A DNA stretch of 64,000 nt. Origin: Pseudoalteromonas luteoviolacea B = ATCC 29581. Lineage in GTDB: Bacteria > Pseudomonadota > Gammaproteobacteria > Enterobacterales > Alteromonadaceae. Below the pieces are notes generated by a model, which was given only the letters and a program-made list of their open reading frames with translations, was not told where the DNA came from and made no database searches. The DNA is taken from the NCBI GenBank assembly GCA_000333235.1, contig CAPN01000051.1:434001-498000 (forward strand), written 5' to 3'. Positions 1-8,693 of the stretch are shown in pieces (within the stretch, counting starts at the first letter, position 1; each line of letters starts with the position of its first letter). The position numbers and the translations under genes were made by a program.

Positions 1-1456
1 ATTTAACTAAATTGACCTGAATTGGGATCGCAGCATCTTTTAGCTTAAGATGACAGGGTTGTGATTCTTCGTGGTTAGTATTTGATAGAAAAACCGAAGA
101 TAATTTATCAAAACTAAGCTTTCCATCAGGTTTGGGATAACTTATTTTGGAGCATTGTGATGATGGCTTAAGCATCGCATAGTCGGGCGTTTCGTCTTTG
201 ATCGTAAACGGCAATGAACCAGAAAAAATATTTTGATCGATCATGTTATACGCGCCGCCTAAAATCTTGCCAAATTTATGCATAGCAGGTCCGAAATTGC
301 GCGATTTATATAGTTCATCATATACCCAACTTGACTTAAATTGTTCCGCATAGGTTTTTAAGTCGGCTTCGTATTGTTCTTTCGCAAGCGCATCGACAAT
401 GACATCCGCCGCAATCATGCCAGATTTCATGGCTGTATGATTGCCTTTAATTTTAGAGAAGTTTAACGTGCCGGCATCGCAACCCACAATTAAACCACCA
501 GGGAAGTGCATTTTTGGTAACGAGTGAAGCCCACCTTTTGCAATGGCACGAGCGCCATAAGAAATGCGTTCACCGCCGTCAAGCACTTGTGCAAATATAG
601 GGTGATGTTTCATACGCTGAAATTCATCAAACGGGCTTAGATGAGGGTTCTCGTAATTCAAGTCGATAATCAGACCAACAACCACTTGGTTATTTTCTGC
701 ATGATATAAAAATGATCCTCCACTAGCTCCAGCGTCTAACGGCCAACCAGCGCCGTGAATAACCTTGCCTTCTTGATGCTTTTCTGGAGAAATTTGCCAG
801 ATCTCTTTAAATCCGATGCCATAATGCTGAGGTGTTGCATCTTTATCTAACTCGAATGCCTGTATAAGTTGTTTGCCCAAATGGCCACGACAACCTTCTG
901 CAAACACCGTGTATTTTGCACGCAATTCCATGCCCGGCATGTAGCTGTCTTTTGGTTGGCCGTCTTTATCGACCCCCATGTCGCCTGTGATAATCCCTTT
1001 GACTTGTTCTTCTTCAATGATAAGGCTTTGGGCACTAAATCCTGGAAAAATTTCTACACCTAAGCTTTCTGCTTGTTCAGCTAGCCAGCGACAAACGTTG
1101 CCCATAGAGACGATGTAGTTACCTTGGTTCATAAAGGTTTTAGGCACGACAAAATGCGGTAACAATTTCGCGTTACGCTCATCTTTAAATAGATAGATTT
1201 CATCGTTCGTGACTTTGGTTGAAACGGGGGCGCCTTTTGCTTGCCAATCAGGGATAAGTTCATCGAGTGCCGTTGTTTCAAAAACAGCCCCGGACAAAAT
1301 ATGAGCACCCACTTCTGAGCCTTTTTCGACGACACAGATCATAAGCTCTTGTTGTTTTTCTTTTGCTTGTTGTGCGAGTCGGATAGCACAGGAAAGGCCA
1401 GACGGACCCGCTCCTACGATAACGACATCAAATTCCATGGTTTCACGTTCGACCAT
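1..1456 (-). CDS. Electron-transfer flavoprotein:ubiquinone oxidoreductase (ETF-QO), 3' end cut by window edge
   Basis: Membrane-associated FAD/4Fe-4S enzyme that passes electrons from reduced ETF to ubiquinone during fatty-acid and amino-acid oxidation. I translated it by hand from ATG at 1454-1456 (MVERETMEFDVVIVGAGPSG), preceded by a GAGGT ribosome-binding site. The N-terminal dinucleotide-binding motif GAGPSGLS, the GAHILSG segment and the CDAGTLNFSKIKG region are typical of the family. About 485 codons are present; the family is about 550 residues, so the C-terminal cysteine cluster that binds 4Fe-4S lies beyond base 1. It is divergent from etfBA, its electron donor, and probably co-regulated through the palindromes between them. 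Identification is very secure. Confidence 0.95.
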   Translation of the reverse strand, partial: MVERETMEFDVVIVGAGPSGLSCAIRLAQQAKEKQQELMICVVEKGSEVGAHILSGAVFETTALDELIPDWQAKGAPVSTKVTNDEIYLFKDERNAKLLPHFVVPKTFMNQGNYIVSMGNVCRWLAEQAESLGVEIFPGFSAQSLIIEEEQVKGIITGDMGVDKDGQPKDSYMPGMELRAKYTVFAEGCRGHLGKQLIQAFELDKDATPQHYGIGFKEIWQISPEKHQEGKVIHGAGWPLDAGASGGSFLYHAENNQVVVGLIIDLNYENPHLSPFDEFQRMKHHPIFAQVLDGGERISYGARAIAKGGLHSLPKMHFPGGLIVGCDAGTLNFSKIKGNHTAMKSGMIAADVIVDALAKEQYEADLKTYAEQFKSSWVYDELYKSRNFGPAMHKFGKILGGAYNMIDQNIFSGSLPFTIKDETPDYAMLKPSSQCSKISYPKPDGKLSFDKLSSVFLSNTNHEESQPCHLKLKDAAIPIQVNLVK

Positions 1457-1550
1457 TGCTACCTCGTTTATACGGTGACGGTAATACAGCACTACTGTAT
1501 CTCAGTAAATTAAACTTTACTTGATTTAAGTTAAGCTAAGGTTATTTTAG

Positions 1551-1568
1551 GTTGACGTTTACGTCAAC
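1551..1568. promoter_or_regulatory. Palindromic operator, LiuR-like, in ETF-QO/etfB intergenic region
   Basis: GTTGACGT-TT-ACGTCAAC is a perfect inverted repeat with a 2-bp centre. It resembles the operator of LiuR, the MerR-family regulator of branched-chain amino-acid and fatty-acid degradation in gammaproteobacteria, as I remember it. It lies about 95 bp from each divergent start codon. The regulator assignment is inference. Confidence 0.6.
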
Positions 1569-1599
1569 AGGAAGTAGATTGAAAGCATCATTTAATAGG

Positions 1600-1615
1600 T
1601 TTACGCGTACGTCAT
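1600..1615. promoter_or_regulatory. Second, degenerate copy of the LiuR-like operator
   Basis: TTTACGCGTACGTCAT matches the upstream palindrome TTGACGTTTACGTCAA at 12 of 16 positions. Its centre is 48 bp from the first, and it ends about 45 bp before the etfB start. Two same-phase sites suggest cooperative or dual control of the divergent genes; weaker than the first site. Confidence 0.4.
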
Positions 1616-1659
1616 AGTGTAAGCGTAACCTGACAAAATAACCAGAAAATGGAGCAGCT

Positions 1660-2412
1660 ATGAAAGTCCTTGTGCCAATCAAACGAGTGATTGACTACAA
1701 CGTCAAGGCGCGCGTTAAAGCAGACAACACTGATGTCGATTTAAATAACGTCAAGATGGCCATTAACCCTTTTTGTGAAATTGCGGTAGAAGAAGCTGTG
1801 CGCTTAAAGGAAGCGGGTGCTGCAACAGAAGTGGTTGTGGTTTCTATTGGAGACAAAGCATGTCAAGAGCAATTGCGCACCGCTTTAGCACTTGGCGCGG
1901 ATCGAGCAATTCAAATCGACACCGAGCAAAAGCTTGAGTCTTTGCATGTTGCTAAACTGCTCGCTAAATTGGTTGATCAAGAGCAACCAGAACTGGTTAT
2001 TTTAGGTAAACAAACCATTGATGCAGATAACAACCAAACCGGCCAAATGTTAGCGGCATTGACAAAGCGCGGCCAAGCAACATTTGCGTCGAAAGTCGTA
2101 GTTGAAGGTGGTAAAGCGGTGGTAACGCGAGAAGTTGATGGCGGTTTACAAACCATTTCAGTCGCGCTTCCTGCCATTATCACGACCGATCTACGTCTTA
2201 ATGAGCCTCGATACGCGTCACTACCAAACATCATGAAGGCTAAACGCAAGCCTCTGGATGTAATTGCAGCAGATTCTTTTGGTGTTGATTTAGCGCCGCG
2301 AGTGACTCTTGTTCGTGTTGAAGAACCAGCAAAACGTCAAGGTGGGATAGTGGTTGAGAGTGTCTCTGAGTTAGTGGAAAAATTGAAAAACGAAGCAAAG
2401 GTGATTTCATGA
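1660..2412 (+). CDS. etfB: Electron-transfer flavoprotein beta subunit
   Basis: Small subunit of the soluble ETF heterodimer, which binds AMP and takes electrons from acyl-CoA and related dehydrogenases. The 250-residue length is normal. The start [20 protein letters not shown] and the signature segment [18 protein letters not shown] (about residues 113-130) are characteristic. GGAG lies 7-8 bp before the ATG. The stop overlaps the etfA start by 4 bp (ATGA), so the pair is translationally coupled. It is divergent from ETF-QO. Confidence 0.97.
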   Translation: MKVLVPIKRVIDYNVKARVKADNTDVDLNNVKMAINPFCEIAVEEAVRLKEAGAATEVVVVSIGDKACQEQLRTALALGADRAIQIDTEQKLESLHVAKLLAKLVDQEQPELVILGKQTIDADNNQTGQMLAALTKRGQATFASKVVVEGGKAVVTREVDGGLQTISVALPAIITTDLRLNEPRYASLPNIMKAKRKPLDVIAADSFGVDLAPRVTLVRVEEPAKRQGGIVVESVSELVEKLKNEAKVIS

Positions 2413-3335
2413 AAATCTTAGTAATTGCAGATCATGACAATGGCGCATTAAAGCCAGAGACGTCTAAAGTGGTCAATGCGGCAAGCAAGATTGGCAGCGA
2501 TATCACCGTGCTAGTAGCCGGTGCGAACGTGGCTGAAATTGCAAACAGTGCAGCACAAATCGCCGGTGTTACGAATGTGATCGTCGCTGATGATGCGGTT
2601 TACGCACAACAATTAGCCGAAAATACCGCGGATTTAGTTGTCGAATTAGCCAGTGGTTATAGCCATATTTTGGCTAGTGCGTCGACGACGGGCAAAAATA
2701 TGATGCCACGAGTGGCGGCACTATTAGACAAGTCGCAGATCTCTGAGATTATTGCAGTGGTTGATGAGAATACCTTTAAGCGTCCAATTTATGCGGGTAA
2801 CGCTATTGCAACCGTTCAAAGTAACGAAGACGTTAAAGTGCTTACGGTTCGTGCAAGTGCCTTTGACGTTCAAGCAAGCCAAGGTGCTGTTGCGATTAAT
2901 TCAGTTGATAGTGCTGTTGCTAACACCACCACGGAATTCGTTAGTGTGGAACAAACCATGTCTGAGCGGCCTGAACTGACTGCAGCAGCGGTTGTTATAT
3001 CCGGTGGTCGTGGTATGCAAAATGGCGAAAATTTCGCGCTGCTAGAAGGCATTGCGGATAAGTTAGGTGCTGCAATTGGTGCTTCACGTGCTGCGGTTGA
3101 TGCTGGGTTTGTACCAAACGACATGCAAGTAGGGCAAACGGGTAAGATCGTAGCGCCAAACTTATATATCGCAGTTGGCATTAGTGGTGCTATTCAACAC
3201 TTAGCGGGCATGAAAGACTCAAAAGTAATCGTGGCTATCAATAAAGATCCCGATGCGCCTATTTTCCAGGTAGCCGATTATGGCCTTGTTGCAGACCTGT
3301 TTGAAGTGTTACCAGAACTCGAAAAAGCATTATAA
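2409..3335 (+). CDS. etfA: Electron-transfer flavoprotein alpha subunit
   Basis: FAD-binding large subunit of ETF, 308 residues. The C-terminal FAD domain is intact: [20 protein letters not shown], then [31 protein letters not shown], and [17 protein letters not shown]. It is co-transcribed with etfB (4-bp overlap) and followed by an intrinsic terminator. Nothing unusual. Confidence 0.97.
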   Translation: MKILVIADHDNGALKPETSKVVNAASKIGSDITVLVAGANVAEIANSAAQIAGVTNVIVADDAVYAQQLAENTADLVVELASGYSHILASASTTGKNMMPRVAALLDKSQISEIIAVVDENTFKRPIYAGNAIATVQSNEDVKVLTVRASAFDVQASQGAVAINSVDSAVANTTTEFVSVEQTMSERPELTAAAVVISGGRGMQNGENFALLEGIADKLGAAIGASRAAVDAGFVPNDMQVGQTGKIVAPNLYIAVGISGAIQHLAGMKDSKVIVAINKDPDAPIFQVADYGLVADLFEVLPELEKAL

Positions 3336-3395
3336 GAATTAGAGGTTGAGGCTGCGCTGACGCTAAGCCTTAATAACTCGACAATTCTGGTTGTT

Positions 3396-3428
3396 AAAGC
3401 CGTTGAGCCTTGTGCCGCGGCTTTTTTC
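3396..3428 (+). terminator. Intrinsic terminator after etfBA
   Basis: Stem AAAGCCG (3396-3402) pairs with CGGCTTT (3418-3424), followed by a run of T. It lies 60 bp after the etfA stop. Confidence 0.7.
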
Positions 3429-3453
3429 GTTTGGATGGATTCTCTTTTGTGAG

Positions 3454-4458
3454 TTAGTTCTTTAATGTCGCGACCGATTGACGGCGTACAAGAGATGGGT
3501 AAAATTCATTGGTGATTTTTAACCCTTTTACTTGATAAACTTCTTTTAAAATCAGTGCTGCGGCCATTTTTGCCATTTCTTCTACGGGGTAGTTTATCGT
3601 TGTTAACGCAGGGAACAGATAGCTCGAATAAACGATGTTGTCGAACCCAATAATAGAAATCGCATCAGGCAATCCTATATCGTGTTCTCGGGCAAATGCC
3701 ATCGCACCAGAAGCCATTTCATCATTCGCACACACCAAAGCGGTAAATTCGATCGCTTTACTAAGCAAGTGTTTTAGGCCATCGCTACCACTTTCTTGTT
3801 TAAAATCGCCTTTATAGATTAGCTCAGGAATAAAATCGATGTTTGCTTCTTGTAGCGCTTTTTTATGCCCTTCAAAACGTGCCTTTGCATCTTCTTTCCA
3901 GTCTGGGCCCGCAATATAAGCAATGTCACGGTGACCTTGCGCTATCATCTCTTTTGTCGCTTGATAGCCACCCGTCATATTATCTAAGTAAATGCAGTTT
4001 TCTTGTAATGACGGCACAAATCGATTAATGACGACAATTGGAATTCCACGTTTTGATAACTCTACAAGATATTCATCGGATAATGCATCTAAGTGTAAAA
4101 TCAACGCGTCGCAATTGCGGCTAAGAAGAAAATCAATCCCGGCCTTCTCACTTTCTTCTTTACTGTGGCCGGCGGTAATAATTACATGTTTGTTGGCGTC
4201 GCGCAGGCGCTTTTCAGCGCCAGACATTAAGTTACCAAAAAATGGACCGCACAGCTCAGGGATCAGAATACCAACACTGTTTGAACGGTTTGATGCAAGT
4301 GACTGGGCAATCGCATTCGGTCGGTAGCCAAGTTGTTCCATCGCCGCAAGGACTTTTTTAGCTGTTTTTTCACTGACGTTGCCGTTTTTGTTAATCACCC
4401 TTGAAACCGTTGCAAGTGAAACACCAGCAAGCACCGATACATCGTAAATCGTAGCCAT
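3454..4458 (-). CDS. LacI-family transcriptional regulator of the beta-glucoside locus
   Basis: 334 residues. The N-terminal LacI helix-turn-helix (MATIYDVSVLAGVSLATVSR) and hinge (GYRPNAIAQSLAS) are followed by a periplasmic-binding-protein-like effector domain (about 60-330). It is the last gene of the minus-strand operon GH1 - GPH transporter - LacI. The likely targets are the TGTAAGCGCTTACA-type palindromes at 7273, 7328, 19537 and 19566, which have the CG-centred symmetry expected of LacI proteins. It is probably a repressor relieved by a beta-glucoside, with autoregulation through its operon promoter. Which sugar it senses cannot be read from the sequence. Confidence 0.9.
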   Translation of the reverse strand: MATIYDVSVLAGVSLATVSRVINKNGNVSEKTAKKVLAAMEQLGYRPNAIAQSLASNRSNSVGILIPELCGPFFGNLMSGAEKRLRDANKHVIITAGHSKEESEKAGIDFLLSRNCDALILHLDALSDEYLVELSKRGIPIVVINRFVPSLQENCIYLDNMTGGYQATKEMIAQGHRDIAYIAGPDWKEDAKARFEGHKKALQEANIDFIPELIYKGDFKQESGSDGLKHLLSKAIEFTALVCANDEMASGAMAFAREHDIGLPDAISIIGFDNIVYSSYLFPALTTINYPVEEMAKMAAALILKEVYQVKGLKITNEFYPSLVRRQSVATLKN

Positions 4459-4515
4459 GTTGTTATTCTCCTAACGAATGGAAAGTCGACCGTACTTATC
4501 TTCTTTCCAAGAATC

Positions 4516-5856
4516 CTATGGTAGCGTTTGTGGTGTTTGATTGAAAGAGAGTTGTGCCTGTATCTCATTGAGCTTTTTGGTATTTAAGCGGTATTTGAGC
4601 ATGATTGCGGCAACGAGAAAAGAACCTATCGACGAAACCACCGTAAAGGTAAGCACAATGCCATCGAGTGTATCTTGAGATTGCACAGTTGCACTTTGGT
4701 AATCGTAAAAAGCCAAGAACCATCCTGCGAGTGCACCTCCAAGTGCAATACCAAGTTTGATAAAGAAAATGATACTAGAATAGACAAGGCCCGTCGTTCT
4801 TATACCCGAATGCAATTCTCCGTAATCAATCGTGTCGACCATTTTCGCCCACAGCAAAGGTGTTGCCGTGTCTGTTAAAAATTTCCAAAGAATAAAGGCG
4901 GCGAAGGCTAAAATAATGGAGTCTGCAGCAATAAAATAGGATAGGGCACACACAATCGCAGCAGAAGTTTGTAATCCAATATACAATTTCACCTTGCAAA
5001 AGCGCTTAGCAAGAGGCTCGGCCACGGCGCAGCCGACAAGGCTCCCAAGTACCCCTAAGGTAATAAATAAACTAACAAGGTCGTCACGGCCTAAATAGTA
5101 TTTAACGTAGTACACGGCAAGTGTTAGTCGCAACACTTGGCCACTGAGCAGCGCAAATGCAGCAGCACTTAATACACGCCATTGGTCATTGTTAAATAAA
5201 GCGATAAATTGGTCTTTAGAAAAGCCCTGCTGTTTCGTCGGCGGCACGCGTTCTTTGGTGCCAAAAAAGCACAGTATAAACAAGACAAAACCCAGTGTAC
5301 TCATCGCTAACATTGCCAGTTGATACCCTTTGGCTTCGTCGCCTTGACCAAGCCATTGGGTTAAAGGCAGCGTACAACTTGCAACAATCAACCCACCAAG
5401 CATGCCAAAAACAAACCGATAAGACTGAATGCTTACGCGCTCGGATGTATCGCTAGACAAGACGCCCGCTAACGCACAATAAGGAATATTAATCGCAGTG
5501 TAGGCCAGCATTAACAGACCATAGGTGATATAGGCATAGATCACTTTGCCTGATGCTGAAAGATCGGGCACGGTAAACGCCAACACACTTACTATGGCAA
5601 AAGGAAGCGCAAGCCAAAGCAAATAAGGCCTAAACTGTCCGTATTTTGTCCGCGTATTATCCGCAGCGGCACCCATTAAGGGATCGGTAATGGCATCAAG
5701 TAGTCGAATGACTAAAAACATGGTACCGACTGTCGCAGGGTTAAGTCCCATGACGTCGGTGTAATAAATCATCAGGAACATCATTACACTTTGAAAAATG
5801 ATGTTACTCGCCGTATCTCCCAGTCCGTAGGCAACTTTTTCTTTAATTGTTAGCAT
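4516..5856 (-). CDS. GPH-family sodium:glycoside symporter (MelB-like)
   Basis: 446 residues with about 12 hydrophobic segments and the family N-terminus KVAYGLGDTASNIIF, followed by DAITDPLMGAAADNTRTKYG (about 53-72), the cytoplasmic loop motif of the glycoside-pentoside-hexuronide group. It probably imports a beta-linked disaccharide or glucoside across the inner membrane for the adjacent GH1 enzyme. It is in an operon with GH1 upstream (39-bp gap) and LacI downstream (57-bp gap). Substrate specificity is inferred from context only. Confidence 0.88.
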   Translation of the reverse strand: MLTIKEKVAYGLGDTASNIIFQSVMMFLMIYYTDVMGLNPATVGTMFLVIRLLDAITDPLMGAAADNTRTKYGQFRPYLLWLALPFAIVSVLAFTVPDLSASGKVIYAYITYGLLMLAYTAINIPYCALAGVLSSDTSERVSIQSYRFVFGMLGGLIVASCTLPLTQWLGQGDEAKGYQLAMLAMSTLGFVLFILCFFGTKERVPPTKQQGFSKDQFIALFNNDQWRVLSAAAFALLSGQVLRLTLAVYYVKYYLGRDDLVSLFITLGVLGSLVGCAVAEPLAKRFCKVKLYIGLQTSAAIVCALSYFIAADSIILAFAAFILWKFLTDTATPLLWAKMVDTIDYGELHSGIRTTGLVYSSIIFFIKLGIALGGALAGWFLAFYDYQSATVQSQDTLDGIVLTFTVVSSIGSFLVAAIMLKYRLNTKKLNEIQAQLSFNQTPQTLP

Positions 5857-5895
5857 GCCTTACCTCTTTTTAATTCGTTTTCGAAACGTCAGGTA

Positions 5896-7242
5896 TTAAT
5901 CGTGTCTTGACGCCAATAATGCTTTATACGCTAAACCACTTTGCTTAATCGTACGCGTTTGTGTTTCATAATCAACGTGTACTAACCCGAAGCGCTTTCG
6001 GTAACCTTCTGCCCATTCAAAGTTATCCATTAAACTCCACGCAAAATAACCTTTCACCTTTACACCGTGTTTGATTGCCTCATTTAATGCGATCAGGTGG
6101 CTTTGATAGTAGTTAAGTCGGTCTACGTCATTGACCTGACCATCAACCACTTGATCCGGCATCGCAGCGCCATTTTCGGTGATGTAAATTGGTGGTAAAT
6201 CAAAGCGCGTGTGCAAATCAACTAATAATTTAGTAAAAGAGGCGGGAAAGATCTCCCAACCCATGTCAGTGAAAGGAGGGCGGTGGTCAAGTTCATCAAA
6301 TAATTGACCCGCTTGAGAAGGCGCTCGATAGAAACGACGGGTATAAAAATTAATCCCTAAAAAATCAATTGGTGAGCGGATGATCTCCATGTCTCCAAGT
6401 TCAATTATGGGCTGAACGTTTTTTTCGAGCAAAGTCAAAACACTTGGGTATTTCCCTTCCATTAGTGGCATGAGATACCAAAGGTTATGGTATTCATCAG
6501 CGTATTGCGTCGCACATAGGTCTTCGGGCTTATTGCTGTCGGCATAGCAAGGCGTAAAATTGAGTACAATGCCGTTCAGGGTTTCGGGGGTTCGTGCTTG
6601 TAGGACTTTCATCGCTAAGCCATGCGCAAGTAAAATGTGGTGAGCAGCTTGACGCCCCGCTTTTTGCGATTTTAAGCCGGGTGCATGAACGCCAATTTCG
6701 TAGCCTAAAAACGCACTACAAAAAGGTTCGTTAAACGTGGCATAAGAATCCACTAAGCCAGTTAATTCTTGTACAACTGCTTCAACATACTCGGCAAATT
6801 TGTATGCTGTCGTGCGATTTACCCAACCGCCTTTGTCTTCTAAGTGTTGCGGTAAATCCCAGTGATACAAGGTGACAAAGGTTTTAATGCCTTTTCGTTT
6901 TAATGCCTGAAGTAGGTTCTTATAAAATAAAATGCCTTGTGGGTTTATTTCACCCGATTCAAACATGACGCGGGGCCATGAAATCGATAAGCGATAAGCG
7001 TCTACGCCAAGGCTATGGATCAGCTCCACGTCATCTTGCCAACGATTAATGTGATCGCAAGCAACTAAGCCATCGGATTTATCCGCAATCGTCCCTGGCT
7101 TTTTACAAAACGTATCCCAGATAGACGCTAAGCGCTTTTGAGCACCACCTTCAATCTGAAATGAGGCTGTTGCAACACCAAAAGTAAAATCTTTTTTTAG
7201 CATTACACTATCTAGAGGCAAAGAGAGCGTGTTGTTGTTCAT
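5896..7242 (-). CDS. GH1 beta-glucosidase (cytoplasmic)
   Basis: Family-1 glycoside hydrolase, 448 residues, the usual length, with no signal peptide. The acid/base glutamate is in the motif YATFNEPFC (about 168-176) and the nucleophile glutamate in PIYITENGAAM (about 357-367). The family C-terminal region GYFAWSLMDNFEWAEGY is present. It hydrolyses beta-glucosides or cello-/laminari-oligosaccharides after import by the downstream GPH symporter. First gene of the minus operon; its promoter region carries the LacI-type operators. Confidence 0.95.
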   Translation of the reverse strand: MNNNTLSLPLDSVMLKKDFTFGVATASFQIEGGAQKRLASIWDTFCKKPGTIADKSDGLVACDHINRWQDDVELIHSLGVDAYRLSISWPRVMFESGEINPQGILFYKNLLQALKRKGIKTFVTLYHWDLPQHLEDKGGWVNRTTAYKFAEYVEAVVQELTGLVDSYATFNEPFCSAFLGYEIGVHAPGLKSQKAGRQAAHHILLAHGLAMKVLQARTPETLNGIVLNFTPCYADSNKPEDLCATQYADEYHNLWYLMPLMEGKYPSVLTLLEKNVQPIIELGDMEIIRSPIDFLGINFYTRRFYRAPSQAGQLFDELDHRPPFTDMGWEIFPASFTKLLVDLHTRFDLPPIYITENGAAMPDQVVDGQVNDVDRLNYYQSHLIALNEAIKHGVKVKGYFAWSLMDNFEWAEGYRKRFGLVHVDYETQTRTIKQSGLAYKALLASRHD

Positions 7243-7272
7243 TGTATTTTGGCTTCCGATTATGTCTTGAAA

Positions 7273-7286
7273 TGTAAGCGGTTACA
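7273..7286. promoter_or_regulatory. LacI-type operator O1 between GH1 and the MFS gene
   Basis: TGTAAGCGGTTACA differs at one position from the perfect palindrome TGTAAGCGCTTACA found upstream of the TonB receptor. It sits 30 bp upstream of the GH1 start on the minus strand, well placed to block its promoter. Confidence 0.75.
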
Positions 7287-7327
7287 AAAATGCTTGAAAA
7301 GCGTTTCTATAAGGGTTTTAATGAATA

Positions 7328-7341
7328 TGAAAGCGCTTACA
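7328..7341. promoter_or_regulatory. LacI-type operator O2 between GH1 and the MFS gene
   Basis: TGAAAGCGCTTACA differs at one position from the TGTAAGCGCTTACA palindrome. Its centre is 55 bp from O1. It serves the divergent MFS-GH3 unit, and a GAAAAGCGTTTC sequence between the two sites may be a weaker third copy. Confidence 0.75.
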
Positions 7342-7434
7342 TTTTTATTAAGGTTACATAACAAACTAGAGATTGGTCAAGGTGAAATTCGATATTGCCC
7401 GACAAACTCAACAATAATACTAGGAGAACAACCT

Positions 7435-8679
7435 ATGGCGATTTCGGTAGTCGACCAGCAAAATAAAACCACGCTTAACGACAAGTCTCAGCCCTATGCG
7501 TTGGCTTGGTTAACCTCGCTGTTTTTTTTATGGGGGTTTATCACGTGTCTGAATGATATTTTAATACCCCACCTGAAAAGCAGTTTTAATTTAAACTACT
7601 CTCAAGCCATGCTTGTGCAATTTTGTTTTTTTGGCGCGTATTTCTTAGTGTCGTTACCAGCCGGTAAGCTCGTTGAGCGTGTCGGTTATCAGCGTGGTAT
7701 CGTGATTGGTCTATTGATTTCCGGGCTAGGCTGTGCGTTATTTTATCCGGCAGCGCAGATTCACACCTATGGGTTGTTTTTAGGGGCGTTGTTTGTGCTT
7801 GCCAGTGGTATCACTCTATTACAAGTGTCGGCTAATCCGTACGTAGCTAAACTCGGTAATGCAAAAACAGCATCGTCGCGTCTTACGATGACGCAAGCGT
7901 TTAACTCACTAGGTACGACTGTGGCGCCATTTTTTGGCGCTTTACTTATTTTAGATTCTGCCGCTAAAGCAAGTCAGGATGCCTCAAGTGTTCAAATGCC
8001 TTATTTACTCTTGGCGGCAAGTTTTGTTTTTCTAGCGATAGTTTTTGCTTTATTGAAATTGCCAACAATAGAAACCGAACAAACCGAGCAAGCGTCAGGT
8101 TCGATTTTTAGTGCACTACACGATAAAACACTTCGCTTAGGCGTTGTGGCTATCTTCGTTTACGTGGGAGCCGAAGTCGCTATTGGTAGTTTTATCGTCA
8201 GCTTTATGATGGAAAGCACGGGGCTTGTGTTAACTGAAAAAGAAGCTGCCAGTTATCTAGCTTATTATTGGGGCGGGGCAATGGTTGGTCGTTTTATTGG
8301 TGCCGCTGTGATGCAAAAAATAGCCGGTGCGAAAGTACTGTTAGCGCATAGTATTGCGGCGATGATCCTAATTGCCATTGCGATTCTAGGGTCTGGATCT
8401 GTCGCGATGTGGGCTTTACTTTTAGTTGGGTTATGTAACTCCATCATGTTTCCAACAATTTTTAGTTTGGCTGTGAGGGATTTAAAAGGCAACACCGCAT
8501 CTGGCTCTGGATTATTGTGTCTCGCGATAGTGGGCGGTGCAATTGTGCCTTTAGTTCAAGGTCTCATGGCAGACCAAATCGGACTTCAGTTATCCTTTAT
8601 TTTGCCGATCGTATGCTATGCGTTTATTGCCTATTACGGCCGCTATCTTTCGACACGTTTAGCACATACCAACAATTAA
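7435..8679 (+). CDS. MFS glucose/galactose-type transporter (FucP/GluP family)
   Basis: 414 residues from ATG 7435 (MAISVVDQQNKTTLN). This start is preferred over the upstream in-frame start at 7249 because AGGAG lies just before it and because the extra 62 codons would run through the operators. About 12 membrane segments are present, with the family motif FFLWGFITCLNDILIPHLK at the first one. It probably takes up the glucose released by the GH3 enzyme encoded next (14-bp gap). Divergent from GH1 and under the shared LacI operators. Confidence 0.88.
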   Translation: MAISVVDQQNKTTLNDKSQPYALAWLTSLFFLWGFITCLNDILIPHLKSSFNLNYSQAMLVQFCFFGAYFLVSLPAGKLVERVGYQRGIVIGLLISGLGCALFYPAAQIHTYGLFLGALFVLASGITLLQVSANPYVAKLGNAKTASSRLTMTQAFNSLGTTVAPFFGALLILDSAAKASQDASSVQMPYLLLAASFVFLAIVFALLKLPTIETEQTEQASGSIFSALHDKTLRLGVVAIFVYVGAEVAIGSFIVSFMMESTGLVLTEKEAASYLAYYWGGAMVGRFIGAAVMQKIAGAKVLLAHSIAAMILIAIAILGSGSVAMWALLLVGLCNSIMFPTIFSLAVRDLKGNTASGSGLLCLAIVGGAIVPLVQGLMADQIGLQLSFILPIVCYAFIAYYGRYLSTRLAHTNN

Positions 8680-8693
8680 ATAGGGTTTAAAAA

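Noticed and set aside
7249..7434. N-terminal extension of the MFS transporter
   Set aside because: It would translate through both LacI operators, and the family N-terminus and AGGAG support ATG 7435.
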